A stretch of DNA of 20,464 bases from Kalaharituber pfeilii (GCA_015179045.1 WHUZ01000240.1:1-20464); one strand, 5' to 3'; shown: positions 1 through 8,465, counted from the stretch's first letter. Program-made: numbers and translations. Notes: a model not told the origin generated them from the letters alone.

Positions 1-1060
1 AAGATAATCGGAGCAAAATTGCGTATTGCGGCAGGGATACAAAGTTGTATGTCTTACCGGGCCGTGAAAAAGCCCAACTTTCGCTGCCTAACCCTACCCT
101 TTAGCTATGTAGACGCCAGCGAGTGCCTGGTCTGAGCGGTCAGTTTCATAATCGTCGGCAGGGATCGATCGAACTGTCGCAGTATGGGGCACTGATGAAC
201 TTGTCTTGGAGTTCCGTAAAAGCAGCTTGCTGCTCTGCCCCCTCTAAATAAAGGGTATGTCTCCGGTCAAGGCTTGTAAGCGGTCGGGTTGTAGCGGAGT
301 AAATTAAATCGGCGGTAGTAGTTGAGGACGAATCGGCGGCAGCAGTTTACAAAGCCTAAAAAGGCTTGCACCTTCTTTTATCGGCTGTGGCCAGTCACGA
401 ATGGTAGAGAGTTTGAATGGGTGCATCTTAATCTCGAGGCCAACAATAAAATGACTAAGGAACATGGTTTCGTGCACATGGAACTCGCACCGCGAGCCCA
501 TGTTTGCTCAATCTTGGCAAGCACTTTTCCACTATCCTTTTATGGTCTCGTTCGGACTTGCCTTCATAGATTAAGAGTCCAGGTACCAAACAACTCTACC
601 GATGCAAGTAGGGATCTCATCCATCATCTCTTCGAAGGAAGCAGGTGTGTTGATGAGTCCAAGAGGTATGACTGGGTACTTCGAATAAGCCGTTGGCTGT
701 GTTTGACAGCCGCCGTTCATCGCCTGACTTAATTCACATGACGTTGTAGCTGTTATCGAGATCAAGTTTGGTAACCCATTTACCACTTTGGGTCTTTTTG
801 AGGAGTTCCGACGTTAAGGGCAAAGGGTGTTTGTTCGGAGTGGTGAGTTCGTTTAGTGCCCTTATAATTAACGCATGGTCGGAGGGACCCATCTATCTTC
901 CGAAAAAAAATGGTGAAGCTGCTTTTGACCTTGACCTTCTTATCTTCCCTGCTGGTAGGTGTTCGACGATATACCTCTAAAGAGCCTCATCTTCTTCCTA
1001 GGTACACTGGACCATGGGGAGGCTTCGCATATAAATTCTCGAAAGGGATTGCATGATCCC
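1..1060 (-). pseudogene. Element C pol fragment: reverse transcriptase and start of RNase H
   Basis: Several minus-strand frames together give the Ty3/gypsy RT landmarks in the right order. These are a KIDGSLRPCVNYKG segment near 860-910 (family form KxDGSLRxCVDYR), PLGLINTPASF near 600-660 (family PFGLxNAPATF), and YLD at about 571-580, where the catalytic YLDD box breaks off after the first Asp. STIRDWPQP near 380-410 follows (thumb, family ILxWPxP). An RNase H segment ETDRSDQALAGV at about 112-150 matches the family form with the first catalytic Asp. At least four changes of frame separate these pieces, so no intact polymerase can be made. RT would copy element RNA into DNA and RNase H would remove the template in the virus-like particle. 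The assignment to gypsy RT/RNase H is secure; the exact limits are not. Confidence 0.8.
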
Positions 1061-1239
1061 AGCTTTGGTGAGGAGGTAAGCGGCATACCTGTTCCTCAGA
1101 AAAAAACATTAACGTATCGCGAGTACTAGTGCTCGCGTGCATCAATCAACGAAATATCACCCTCTTCAAGGGGATCATCAGAAAAACCGAAAGCAACTCA
1201 ATCGTGAGTGCAAGGACCATCAAACATGCTATGCAATAA

Positions 1240-1535
1240 TGCATTCGCCGATATCCATAGCTTCGGCGTCAAAATCGAAACAAATTCCTTACTCCCTTGA
1301 CGAGAGTTCAGAACAAAAGACGAAACAAAGTCAACAGAGACTTATCAGGCTTTCCCGAAACGCCATTGACTTGGACACAATCAATGATGCATCCGCCGAT
1401 ATCCATAACTTTGGCATCAAAATCGAAAACAAATTCCTTAACCGTCTGGCGGGAGTTCAGAACAGAAGGCGGAATAAAATTAACGAATGCCTTATCAGAT
1501 TTTCTCGGAATGCCAATAGAAGGCACATAATCCCA
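1240..1535. repeat. 148-bp tandem duplication in element C
   Basis: The segment starting TGCATTCGCCGATATCCATA at 1240 recurs as TGCATCCGCCGATATCCATA at 1388, a spacing of 148 bp. The match continues through the shared words TCAAAATCGAAA, AAATTCCTTA, GAGTTCAGAAC and TTATCAG. The copies differ by scattered substitutions and a few indels, so the duplication is not recent. 148 is not a multiple of three, so the duplication itself shifts the pol frame. Confidence 0.85.
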
Positions 1536-1572
1536 AGCGGAGGAAACAGAATCGGGAACCGGGACGCCAGAA

Positions 1573-1612
1573 AACGAAAACGAAAGCGAAAACGAAAACG
1601 AAAACGAAAGAT
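1573..1612. repeat. CGAAAA hexanucleotide run
   Basis: About seven units of CGAAAA, some as CGAAAG, in a row. On the plus strand it encodes a Lys/Arg run and on the minus strand a Phe/Ser run. Both are by-products of the repeat and not evidence of a gene. Confidence 0.9.
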
Positions 1613-1849
1613 TCACAAGAATCTTGATCATCGCAGGTCTTACTTCGTGACCTCATCTTCAACTCCTTACCCAGTCTGCCAAGGAAACAATCGGCGCAGG
1701 GGCCGCACGGTCCACTATAGCCCTAACGGTCTTCCCAGTTTTGAATTTTACCTCGCAACTGAGAAGGTCGCTATGACGGGGACTCCTACACGCTGAGTAG
1801 GGTCCCCATCCACTCCAAGTTAGACAGTTCAGTGATCCTCTTGGATCCG

Positions 1850-3099
1850 TCGACGGCCTATAAGGTGGCCAGAATCTGTCTTCGTCTTCTTTGGGCTAGT
1901 CGAGAGAGTAGATTCGTGACTCCGGGGCGTTTTACTGCCCCTTTGTCTTCCTTCTTTGGCTTCGGTTGGGTTTCCACCACTTCTTTTCGCAGCATGACGT
2001 CATCTTGTACCTGATGCATCGGTTGCCTTTTCGTCTGAATCAGTTCTTCAGGTATGTCATCGCTCTTCTTGTTCTTCAGAGCTAGAGGTGGCTGTATCGT
2101 AGAGCTGCTGCTGACGGAGGTGATATTTGTCATGGTGGTGGAGGAAGTGAAACGCTTATTCCCAGGCTTTCCCGGGGTATCGGCAATGGAAACTTCCATT
2201 GGTTCCAGTTGCTTCGACAATCAGGATGACCCACTAGAAGGTTCCGGACATCTTCCGAATGCTGGCGGAGACGTCGGAAATGAGAACAGGGTCGGGGGTC
2301 TTTGCCACGTTGTTGAACTCGTTAGTCTCAATTAAGAAATCCTGCATCCTACCCTACTGCTTGCGTCCAAATATTTCGAGCAACCTCAGCAATGGCTGAG
2401 GAGTCCTGGAAGGTCATACGCAGTAGGGTGAGGGTCGTGGCATATCACGCTGAGGGGTTCCGACGGACAAAGGTGAGGGCAGGGCCCTTCAAGCGAGAGG
2501 TTTCATCATCGGCAGTGATTCGCGAACTCCTGATCCATCATTGGACCAGGAAGGAAAATTGTCAAGCTCTTTTTCATCCCCATCAAACTTTTCTGGAGGG
2601 GGGAATTTTCACAGGAGGCGGAGGAGGCGAGAAAGGCATCGAATCTCGGGATCGGCGGGAGCCACGAGGAGAGATACGAGAAGGAGGAAGGCCCCACGGC
2701 AATAACTGACTCATGGGGATAACGAGGAGGCAGAGGAGGAGAGAAAAGTCCCACGGCAGTGCTTGACTCGTGGGAAAAACGAAGAGGCGTAGGGTCTCGT
2801 ACTCGACGAGAACCGCAAGGCAGGGCACGAGGAGGAGGAGGACCCGCACCATCAATACCCGGCGGAAGAGGTCCTCCGGGTTCAGGTTTTAGTGCGCCGT
2901 ACGATTTACCGACTCGGGTCGGGGAACATTTGCAGGTTGCGGAGGAAACCGCACCATCAGTACCCGGCGGAGGGAATGCTTCGGAGGAGAGGGTGGTACA
3001 TTACCTTGAAACGCTTGCTCGTCACGGAGGTTGGCGACATCTCCGGGGAGAGGTCCTTGAGGAAGAGGAGGCAGCGGATGAGCCTTCCGGTGCTGACAT
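1850..3099 (-). pseudogene. Element C gag (capsid) remnant
   Basis: The likely start is ATG at 3099 (minus), opening with MSAPEGSSAASSSSRTSPR, a Ser/Ala-rich opening common in fungal gag proteins. A Pro-rich stretch follows to about 2600, visible on the plus strand as GGAGGAGGA runs. Then comes KFDGDEKELDNF at about 2553-2593 and a GPALTFVRR-like segment at 2463-2487. These are the two landmarks of the retrotransposon gag fold (family KFDGxxxxLDxFL and GxALxW). The C-terminal part (about 2220-1858) is Lys/Arg/Glu/Gln-rich and open for 120 codons, but no CCHC zinc knuckle could be recognised. The frame shifts several times. Gag would form the virus-like particle and bind element RNA. Its place between LTR and protease supports the call. 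Confidence 0.6.
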
Positions 3100-3270
3100 T
3101 GTGGAGGCGGGGTAGTAGGTGAAAGAGGAGCGGTGTAATATTACGCGCGTGAGGTGCTCGGTTCCGGTGGGCGCTGGAAGGGACCGGATGTAACGGCTAC
3201 GGTGGGGAAAACGGCGGTGCCGGCGTCGTCCTGGAAATATGAATACGGCGGGTCGGAATGGCTACGGAGG
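3100..3270 (-). other. Element C leader between LTR and gag
   Basis: GC-rich, with repeated TACGGCGG and TACGG words. No primer-binding site with the usual TGG next to the LTR was recognised. No gene is supported here. Confidence 0.35.
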
Positions 3271-3876
3271 TGTATACGGCGGACTGGAAGGGCAGCTACT
3301 CGGCGGGGAGCACGCAGCGGAGCGGAGCGATTCACGGGCGTAGTGAGGGAACGATAGGTTCAGAGTTATAGAGAAACTTAGGACACCGCTTGTATCTTGA
3401 TTCTTCTAACTATGCTATCGCCAGCCGGCGCTTATATAGACTTCAGCGCAGCCATACATGAGTAGTCAACAAATGAATAATTGGCTGGCAACACGGCGAT
3501 TCCTTATCAATGCCAATACCGTGGTAATAGGCATACGTAACGAAAACATGCAAAAATAGTACGGGACAAAGATAACGAATGTACTAATGCATGTGCGTAT
3601 ATAAATAAAGCTTCCGTAACTCGAGTGTATGCATCAAGCTGCATTCCGGATGACACACCCTTCCATAGTACTGCCCTATCGAAATGATGCGAGAATCAAC
3701 AGCCAAGCCTAACGGGTGATCAGTCCGGTCAATCAGCGTTGGTCTTATGTTCGATTGCAGGGTCAGCATTTTCCCCTTGGTAGGTAAGTCTTCACCTTTA
3801 GCCGTGGCAGCTAATTAGTAGTGGAACCCTTGCCCCTTGCAACAGTGGTAGGCAAGTTTCTACCTTAGCCGTAACA
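3271..3876 (-). repeat. 5' LTR of element C, outer edge firm, inner edge tentative
   Basis: On the minus strand the LTR starts TGTTACGGC at 3876. A matching inverted end, TGTATACGGC, starts at 3271 on the plus strand, which gives 606 bp. A TATATAAG box lies at 3431-3438 (minus). That would leave roughly 130 nt of R and U5, a sensible length. Other possible inner edges are TGTATC at 3391 and TGTAATATTAC at 3134. The partner LTR lies outside the window, so the inner edge cannot be settled here. Nothing coding is seen in this stretch. Confidence 0.5.
3431..3438 (-). promoter_or_regulatory. TATA box candidate in element C LTR
   Basis: TATATAAG on the minus strand, upstream of gag and inside the presumed LTR. 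The GC-rich surroundings make it stand out. No start site can be proven from sequence. Confidence 0.4.
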
Positions 3877-4504
3877 TCTTATTGTGAGTCTTATTGCGAG
3901 GTCTATTGTGAGTACCAAAGTAGCGAGTTATCCTACAAGTCCGTATTGTTGAAGATAAGAGCAGTTTGGTCTTGTAAATTGTCTGGTCTAGAAAGAAAGA
4001 TCTTGTAGAAAGCGAGGTCAAAGAAGAGTCCCAAGAAGAGGTCAGTTGCGAGTCTGAGGTATGTGAGGTCTGTGTTGTCTGTCTGAATAATCTGTCTGAT
4101 CTTTCTGAAGCGAATGGTGTGAATGATGCTGCTTGTATTGATACGTGTGCTGATAATGCATATGCTAATGTATGTGTTGATACATGTGCTGATGCTGCAT
4201 ATACTGGTAATCTGTGTGCTGATGATCTGTGTGCTGTTGATGCGTGTGCTGATAATGCCTTCAAGTCTAGCATTCCTGCTGTCTTTATATACCTATCTGG
4301 ATCCACCAATTGCTCAATTCTCATAGTTAACCTGATGATAACGTAGTATATAAATATTGACATCATTTCTAAAGGTTGAAGCTGTAAAGATAGTTTGTAT
4401 ATAATAGAATCCATGATAGCTGGGCCGAAACTCAACTCAATTTTTAGTTTTACTACTATAAGCGAGCAGATAATGAAAGATATCCAAACTGATGATGCCA
4501 TCAT
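3877..4504 (-). pseudogene. Element B gag, N-terminal 209 codons, cut by element C
   Basis: The reading frame begins with MMASSVWI at 4504 and stays open to the junction with C. It matches the start of the B2 gag closely, sharing SLIVVKLKI, LQLQPLE, MSIF and DRYIKTA. Residues from about 75 to 125 are an Ala/Ser/His/Thr-rich stretch encoded by a minisatellite, and it is longer than in B2. After it come SDRLFRQTTQTS and LSTRSFFLDQTI segments, also found in B2. No recognisable domain is present in this part; the capsid-like core of gag lies further downstream in B2. The last codons, from 3876 down to 3860, belong to the C LTR and are not part of the protein. Confidence 0.75.
4119..4262. repeat. 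Short minisatellite in B1 gag (TGTGCTGATGATGCN-like units)
   Basis: Degenerate units of 12 to 15 bp built on GTGCTGATAATGC, GTGCTGATGATCTGT and GTGTTGATACATG, multiples of three, so the gag frame is kept. B2 has only a short counterpart near 9905-9955. The array is thus a length-variable segment of the gag protein. Confidence 0.7.
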
Positions 4505-4598
4505 CGTATAAAGTCTTGTGAGTCCTAAGGGTTGTAGATAGTCAAATTTGCCAATAGGTCTTATTCTGCAGTCACAGCTCTCCAGTCGAAGGGACTAA

Positions 4599-4980
4599 TG
4601 TGATAACGGCTCAACAGCATCCACTGTTTCGCATGGGTACTAGTATCTAGAGCTGGCAGAACGAAGCCTCAAGGGCAGCCTCAATAATCAAATATCAAGA
4701 AAAGAGTCTTCAATTGTCTTGTCTATGCGTGTCCATATCTGTCCATGTCTATATATCTTCATATATATCTGTCCATTGCTTGCTTTCTTGCCTGCTTCCA
4801 CAGTCCTATCTACATACAATTTATAGACCACCTTTGCCTTCCAACTAAGCCTATACATACATATCTCGCTTCTTAATCATCATTTTCTTCCTATGTGTCA
4901 TCATGTGGCCCTACTACTGAGTACCGCTCTGGCCCACATATGGCCTTATTCTTTCCATCGGTACCGTGGTTACCACCATA
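4599..4980 (-). repeat. LTR of element B copy 1
   Basis: A 382-bp LTR running on the minus strand from TATGGTGGTAACC (4980; TGTGGTGGTAAC in B2) to GTTATCACA (4599). The termini form an imperfect inverted repeat, TGTGGTGGTAAC with TGTGATAAC. It aligns end to end with the two B2 LTRs at 9186-9572 and 12707-13093. This copy keeps the terminal CA that both B2 LTRs have lost by C-to-T change. Confidence 0.88.
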
Positions 4981-5371
4981 CTGGTCTCTGCCCGTATATT
5001 GCTGCATATTCTCTTGTATCTATGATTCATCCAGAATCTTCTCCTACATTAGCTCGAAGTTTCACCCACACTAGTTTGTTCTTCTGCCAAGTTTCGGGAC
5101 TCGTTTGATTCTCCTATACCTAGAATGTTCTTCTGCCAAGATTCCTGGGCTCTCTATAAAGGAGGCTCATCCCCACGTCCCTCTCTGCTCCTCACGTAAC
5201 AACTTGTATCTACACTTAGACTGTATGTAATTCTGCATATATCTCTTTACATCATATAGCACCGACTGTCTCTACCTGCTGTGAACTCTGCTACCTCTCT
5301 GCCACCCGCTGCCTTCCTAGCATGCACTGCCTACCCTGTATCTCGACCCCGACACTGACCTGTTCTTTACA
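4981..5371 (+). repeat. Family A LTR, truncated 3' portion (A1)
   Basis: This aligns with the complement of 17726-18165, the family A LTR at the right of the window. Shared blocks include GTTTGTTCTTCTGCCAAGTT, AAAGGAGGCTCATCCCCACG and CTCTGCTCCTCACGTAACAA. It ends GTTCTTTACA at 5371, the A LTR terminus. The left side is lost at the junction with the B1 LTR, so B1 inserted into it. The E reading frame runs right up to 5372, so the right side is flank and not element interior. This is therefore a 3' LTR or a solo LTR. Most differences from A2 are transitions towards AT. The 18-bp array of A2 is reduced to about two units here. Confidence 0.85.
5155..5160 (+). promoter_or_regulatory. TATA box candidate in family A LTR
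   Basis: TATAAA within CTCTCTATAAAGGAGG of the A1 LTR. The A2 copy has CATAAA at the same place (minus strand, about 17991-17996). It is a plausible core promoter because the flanking block is well conserved between the two copies. Confidence 0.4.
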
Positions 5372-5500
5372 CAGGTCCTAGTACTGAATTGTTTTTAGTA
5401 TTCTGTAATGCAGCTCTCACTTCTCCTTCCACCCTCTCCCTCTCTCTCTCATTTTCCTCCCCCTCTGCTTCCTCCTTTGCCTTCTCCTCTCCCACCTCTT
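5372..5500 (-). pseudogene. Protein E, C-terminal half of the visible frame
   Basis: On the minus strand this is the direct in-frame continuation of the frame at 15259-14939 once element D and one copy of its CTCTT duplication are removed. It reads Glu/Lys/Arg-rich (EEKAKEEAEGEENERERER), then GEVRAALQNTKNN, and runs into the A1 LTR, whose first bases TGTAAAGAAC give a stop. The composition suggests a coiled coil or a highly charged linker. I do not recognise the family. It could be part of a retroelement gag-like protein or a host gene lost to insertions. Confidence 0.55.
5496..5500. repeat. Target-site duplication of element D, left
   Basis: CTCTT directly before the TGTCA end of the D 5' LTR, identical to CTCTT at 14939-14943 directly after its 3' LTR. 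Five bases is a usual size for Ty3/gypsy integration. Confidence 0.85.
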
Positions 5501-5921
5501 TGTCATATGATGGCAAGCTGGTGCTGCTAAGGGATATGACTGATTTAGAGTAATAGTAGTTTTGCAAGTGCTGAATAGCAGAAGCCTGACAAAGTTGATA
5601 GGAGAGGTTTGACAGGAGCAGTTCAGCAGTTCCAGTTCAATAGTGATAGCAGACTATAGTAAAAAGGCAGAGAAGACCAAGTACTGAATTAGATCTAGGG
5701 ATTGATAAAAATAACAAGAATATATAGACTGCAAGGAACTATATGAGTCTATTAAGGAGACAAGACAATAGACAAGGAGAGAAGAAACTATTTATATGAG
5801 AGCAAGATAGAGCCTATATATATATGATAGATTTATTACTTAAGAAGCATAATACAAAGGTAGAAGCAGTGACAAGGGCAGAAGTAAGAACAAAGTGGTA
5901 AAAGCAGAGTTTTTATAGTAA

Positions 5922-6230
5922 GCAGGTGATACTAGTAGGCAGCGATACTAGCAGGTGGGCTATATTAGCAGGTAGGCTATACTAGTAGGCAAGTTGTACT
6001 GGCAGGTAGGCTATAGTAGCAGATGGACTAAACTAGTAGGCAGGCTATACTAGTAAGTGGGCTATACTAGCAAGTGGGCTATACTGGCAGACGGGCTATA
6101 TTAGGAGGCTGGTTATACTGGCAGACAGGCTATACTAGCAAGTGTACTAAACTAGTAAACGAGTTATACTGGTACATAAGCTATACTGGCAGGTAGGCTA
6201 TACTGGTAAGCAGGCTATACTGGCAGGTTG
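5922..6230. repeat. 17-bp minisatellite in D left LTR (GCTATACTAGCAGGTGG)
   Basis: About 18 consecutive units of 17 bp. The consensus is close to GCTATACTRGCAGGYRG, with variants such as GCTATACTGGCAGACGG and GTTATACTGGCAGACAG. The phase is exact over at least ten successive units (6060-6230). Confidence 0.88.
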
Positions 6231-6284
6231 CTAGGTATATGTAGCTAGCCAGTTCTGTCAGTTTTGCCAGCTATTGGTAGGAGG

Positions 6285-6435
6285 CAGTCATGGCTTGCTG
6301 GCGGTCATAGCTTGCTGGTAGTAATGGCTTGCTGGCGGTCATAGCTTGCTGGTAGTAATGGCTTGCTAGCAGTTATGGCTTACTGGCAACCATGGCTTCC
6401 TGGTGGTCATGGCTTGCCAACAGTCATGGTTTGAT
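6285..6435. repeat. Second 17-bp minisatellite in D left LTR (TCATGGCTTGCTGGCGG)
   Basis: Eight to nine units of 17 bp, for example TCATAGCTTGCTGGTAG and TAATGGCTTGCTGGCGG, with a dimeric alternation in the first four. The period equals that of the neighbouring array, but the unit sequence differs. Confidence 0.85.
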
Positions 6436-6466
6436 ATATGGAGACTGTAGGGTATGGGTTGTGACA

Positions 6467-6870
6467 TTATTCCTCTCCTAGGTGCCGAACTCCTGTAAGG
6501 CTCAGTGTCAGTTGTAGCTTAAACTTATGAGTAGTTTTGAGTTGGGTAAGGCTATATACCTCTCTTGCATATATAGGTAACAGGTAGTAACAGGCATAAA
6601 CAAGGCAGAGAAGTCAACAGCCGAGGTAGAGTTAGAGGTTTAATAAATAATGGTAGAGGCTAAGCTCTTGTAAAATAGAAAGTTCTATAGTCAATGGAAG
6701 AGGTTGCTAGAGGGAAAATAATATTAGGCTATAGAGTATATTAGAGTAAGCTGTTTACTAAGTAAGTAAGTACATTGTGAAATATAATTAAATATAAGTC
6801 ACGAAGAATAAAGTAGTTAAGATAGTAAGAAAGTTTTATATCTATTAGGGTTGAGTTCTGAGTCCTTGTT
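6467..6870. other. Element D interior, left leader, no gene seen
   Basis: AT-rich sequence after the left LTR. A word TAGGTGCCGAACTCC at about 6479 could be a mutated primer-binding site (TGGTGCCGAACTCC), but it starts roughly 12 bp inside instead of next to the LTR. Every frame is closed by many stops. Confidence 0.4.
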
Positions 6871-7344
6871 CTTTTAACTCCAGTGGGTCAGGCCCCTATT
6901 TATATAAAATATAGTTCTTTGAAGCTGTTAACAAATTTAGCTCGAAAGGATTCTAAGAATCAAGCCAGATCCTGAAAAATACCAACCGATAGACTTTCTT
7001 TTTTACTAACACTTACAATAAATTCTAATACAGCAAATATGAGAACTTATAACCACTAATGCAAGCCTCTATCTAAAAATACTATTATAACTCCAATTGC
7101 TATGCAAAGACCAATACTAAAAATAGGAAAAGATTATTATATAAGTAAAGAATTAGTATAACAGGAACTACTAGAAGAGTTAGTAATCAAGATTACTAAT
7201 CTTAGTAGCTACTTACTTCTTAACCAAGAAAGCTCTACTACCACTAGCCTGACGAGTATTGGGTTAGCTAAATACTCAACTAATAGGCCTTACAGTTGGT
7301 AGTATCTTTTAATGACACTTTAACAAGATAGTATTATAGCATGA
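6871..7344 (+). pseudogene. Element D broken reading frame, about 155 codons, unidentified
   Basis: A single plus-strand phase reads through 6871-7344 with only a handful of stops (TGA, TAA, TAA, TAG, TAA), each one transition away from Gln, Arg or Trp. It begins LLTPVGQAPIYIKYSSLK and includes IGKDYYISKELV and a Leu/Glu-rich LLEELVIKI segment. This looks like a RIP-damaged protein gene, perhaps the gag of D, because it is the first frame after the left LTR. There is no domain I can name, and no zinc knuckle. The low stop density in this AT-rich setting is the main evidence. Confidence 0.35.
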
Positions 7345-7369
7345 GAATAATTATGCCTGTAATAAATCA

Positions 7370-7820
7370 AGCAAGAACTGATAAGAATATCATACTGACA
7401 GGAGAGGATCTTAAGAGAACTAGAGAGGATACTAAGAAGAGCAGAAAGGACTCTAAGAGGATCTAGTAAATATTAGCAGGATCTAAGAAAAATGCTAGAG
7501 GAACCTAAGCAGATGCTTGAAAAAACCAAAGTGGGACCAGAAAGAACTCTAAGGACTGTAAAGTATGTTAAAGAAACCTGATCTCATACTTGAAGAAATT
7601 CAAGAGGATATTAAATGAACTAGAAAAGATATTAAAAGGAGATTAAGAAAACCAGAGAGGACAGAAGGTACAACAGGGCTGATGGGGCTAATGAGGTACA
7701 TTAGAGCTGACGGGACTGATAAAGGTATAACAGAGCTGATGGAACTAACGAAGGTACAGCAGAGCTAACAAGACTAATAAAGGTATAGCAGAGGTGATGG
7801 GACTGATGAAGGTAACTGAA
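7370..7820. repeat. Degenerate repeats in D interior, including a 29-30 bp unit
   Basis: 7665-7820 holds about five units of roughly 29 bp built on AGGTACAGCAGAGCTGATGG followed by GACTGATAA. 7385-7560 holds shorter, less regular repeats of AGAGGATACTAAGAGGACT type. No gene seen. Confidence 0.65.
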
Positions 7821-8013
7821 AAAGGTATAGCAGAGCTACCAGAAGTGACACAGATACAGCAAAGCTGATGAGATTATAGTTAGGACTAACAAGAGTACAG
7901 TAGAAACTAATGAAGACATGGTAGAGGCTGATGAGAATAAAGTAAAGCAGGACTAGAGGGATACTGAGAGGACTAGAAGGATGCTGAGAGGATACTGTAA
8001 GGACTAGAAGGAT

Positions 8014-8213
8014 GCTGAAAGGACTGAAGGGACACTGAAAGGACTTGAGGGACGCTGAAAGGACTAGCGAGACGTTGAAAGAACCAAAGAAATATTAAAA
8101 GGACTGAAGAGATGCTAACAGAACTGAATGAATTCTGAAAGGACTAGAGGGATACTAAAAGGACCTAAGAGGTACTAAAAGGACCTAAGGGGTACTAAAA
8201 GAACTTAAAGAAA
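8014..8213. repeat. 20-bp tandem array in D interior (CTGAAAGGACTGAAGGGACA)
   Basis: Ten successive 20-bp units, starting CTGAAAGGACTGAAGGGACA, CTGAAAGGACTTGAGGGACG and CTGAAAGGACTAGCGAGACG. Phase is exact and divergence is 10 to 35 percent. A looser version extends left to about 7935. Confidence 0.85.
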
Positions 8214-8225
8214 TGATGAGAAGGC

Positions 8226-8465
8226 ATGGCAGGGACCGGCGAAAGCATGGTAGAAACTGACAAAGGTATAGTAGAAGCTATTTCGGATACAGTAGGAACT
8301 GGAAAGGGCAAAGCAAGAGTCGGGAAAGTATCTCAGTGGGATACTAAAAGGACAGAGAGAAAGCTGAAAATTTCAGGTAAAAATTTAAGTAGTGATTCGA
8401 GTGAATATTGGCATTCTCAGTATTTATCCCTTCCTTTCAAGAGAGGTCTCCTGACCTCATTATGA
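8226..8465 (+). CDS. Small unidentified frame in element D (79 codons)
   Basis: ATG at 8226 opens a frame without internal stop, right after the 20-bp array. The product is rich in Gly, Lys, Thr and Ser (MAGTGESMVETDKG start, SSDSSEYWHSQYLSLPF near the end). Its first half still echoes the repeat units, so the opening may be an expression of the array. The part after 8380 is non-repetitive and contains rare CG dinucleotides. No family is recognised. It may be a remnant of an interior gene of D or chance. Confidence 0.25.
   Translation: MAGTGESMVETDKGIVEAISDTVGTGKGKARVGKVSQWDTKRTERKLKISGKNLSSDSSEYWHSQYLSLPFKRGLLTSL

Larger units (their letters stand above)
1060..1850 (-). pseudogene. Element C protease region and linker to RT
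   Basis: On the minus strand near 1682-1721 a frame reads KTVRAIVDRAAPAPIVSL. This resembles the retropepsin active-site segment (family form hxxxVDTGAxxxxVS), with D-R-A in place of D-[ST]-G, so the catalytic triad looks damaged. It sits between gag and RT, where the protease of Ty3/gypsy elements belongs. Between it and RT lies a 148-bp direct duplication (about 1240-1535) and a short CGAAAA hexamer run (about 1573-1610). Neither is usual for this part of a pol gene. Retropepsin would cut the Gag-Pol precursor. The call rests on position plus one motif, so it is moderate. Confidence 0.5.
1..3876 (-). mobile_element. Element C: degenerate Ty3/gypsy LTR retrotransposon, 3' part beyond the window
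   Basis: Read on the minus strand, the order is LTR, gag, protease, reverse transcriptase, RNase H, which is the Ty3/gypsy order before integrase. The right limit at 3876 is firm: there the sequence begins TGTTACGGC on the minus strand, exactly where homology to the gag of element B stops, so C inserted into a copy of B. The element leaves the window at position 1 inside RNase H, so integrase and the 3' LTR are not seen. Unlike B, D and F it is not AT-rich and keeps CpG. Its frames are broken mainly by shifts of phase rather than by C-to-T stops. It is therefore either a RIP-free degenerate copy or a stretch of poor consensus sequence. Confidence 0.8.
3877..4980 (-). mobile_element. Element B copy 1: 5' part, interrupted by C
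   Basis: This is an inverted partial copy of the complete B element at 9186-13093: LTR (4980-4599), leader (4598-4505) and the first part of gag (4504-3877). Homology stops abruptly at 3876/3877, after ...CACAATAAGA, where element C begins. The missing 3' part should therefore lie on the far side of C, left of the window. The outer LTR edge at 4980 abuts a truncated family A LTR, so B1 itself inserted into A1. This copy is less mutated than B2 in gag and has no in-frame stop in the visible 209 codons. Confidence 0.85.
5501..6466 (+). repeat. Element D left LTR (966 bp)
   Basis: Begins TGTCATATGATGGCAAGC and ends TATGGGTTGTGACA, with TGTCA/TGACA terminal inverted repeats. The first 400 bp align almost without gaps to 14034-14440. 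The second half is two 17-bp minisatellites. The 61-bp length difference from the right LTR comes largely from these arrays. Confidence 0.88.

Noticed and set aside
322..980. Plus-strand frames over the element C pol region
   Set aside because: The minus strand carries recognisable RT and RNase H motifs here; the plus-strand products have no family-like features and are shadows.
1137..1796. A 219-codon plus-strand frame with a Lys/Arg run
   Set aside because: It crosses the 148-bp duplication and the CGAAAA run. The Lys/Arg run is the hexamer itself, and the minus strand has the retropepsin-like motif.
2392..3122. Plus-strand Gly/Arg/Glu-rich frames resembling an RGG-type RNA-binding protein
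   Set aside because: They are the complement of the Pro-rich N-terminal part of gag C. The gag motifs KFDGDEKELDNF and GPALTF on the minus strand decide the sense.
4119..4346. Plus-strand Cys/Asp/Ala-rich peptide frame that looks like a small secreted protein
   Set aside because: Antisense to the B1 gag minisatellite; the periodic Cys and Asp come from the repeated TGTGCTGAT units.
5922..6435. Possible CRISPR array from regular short repeats
   Set aside because: Units are contiguous with no unique spacers, and the context is a eukaryotic LTR.
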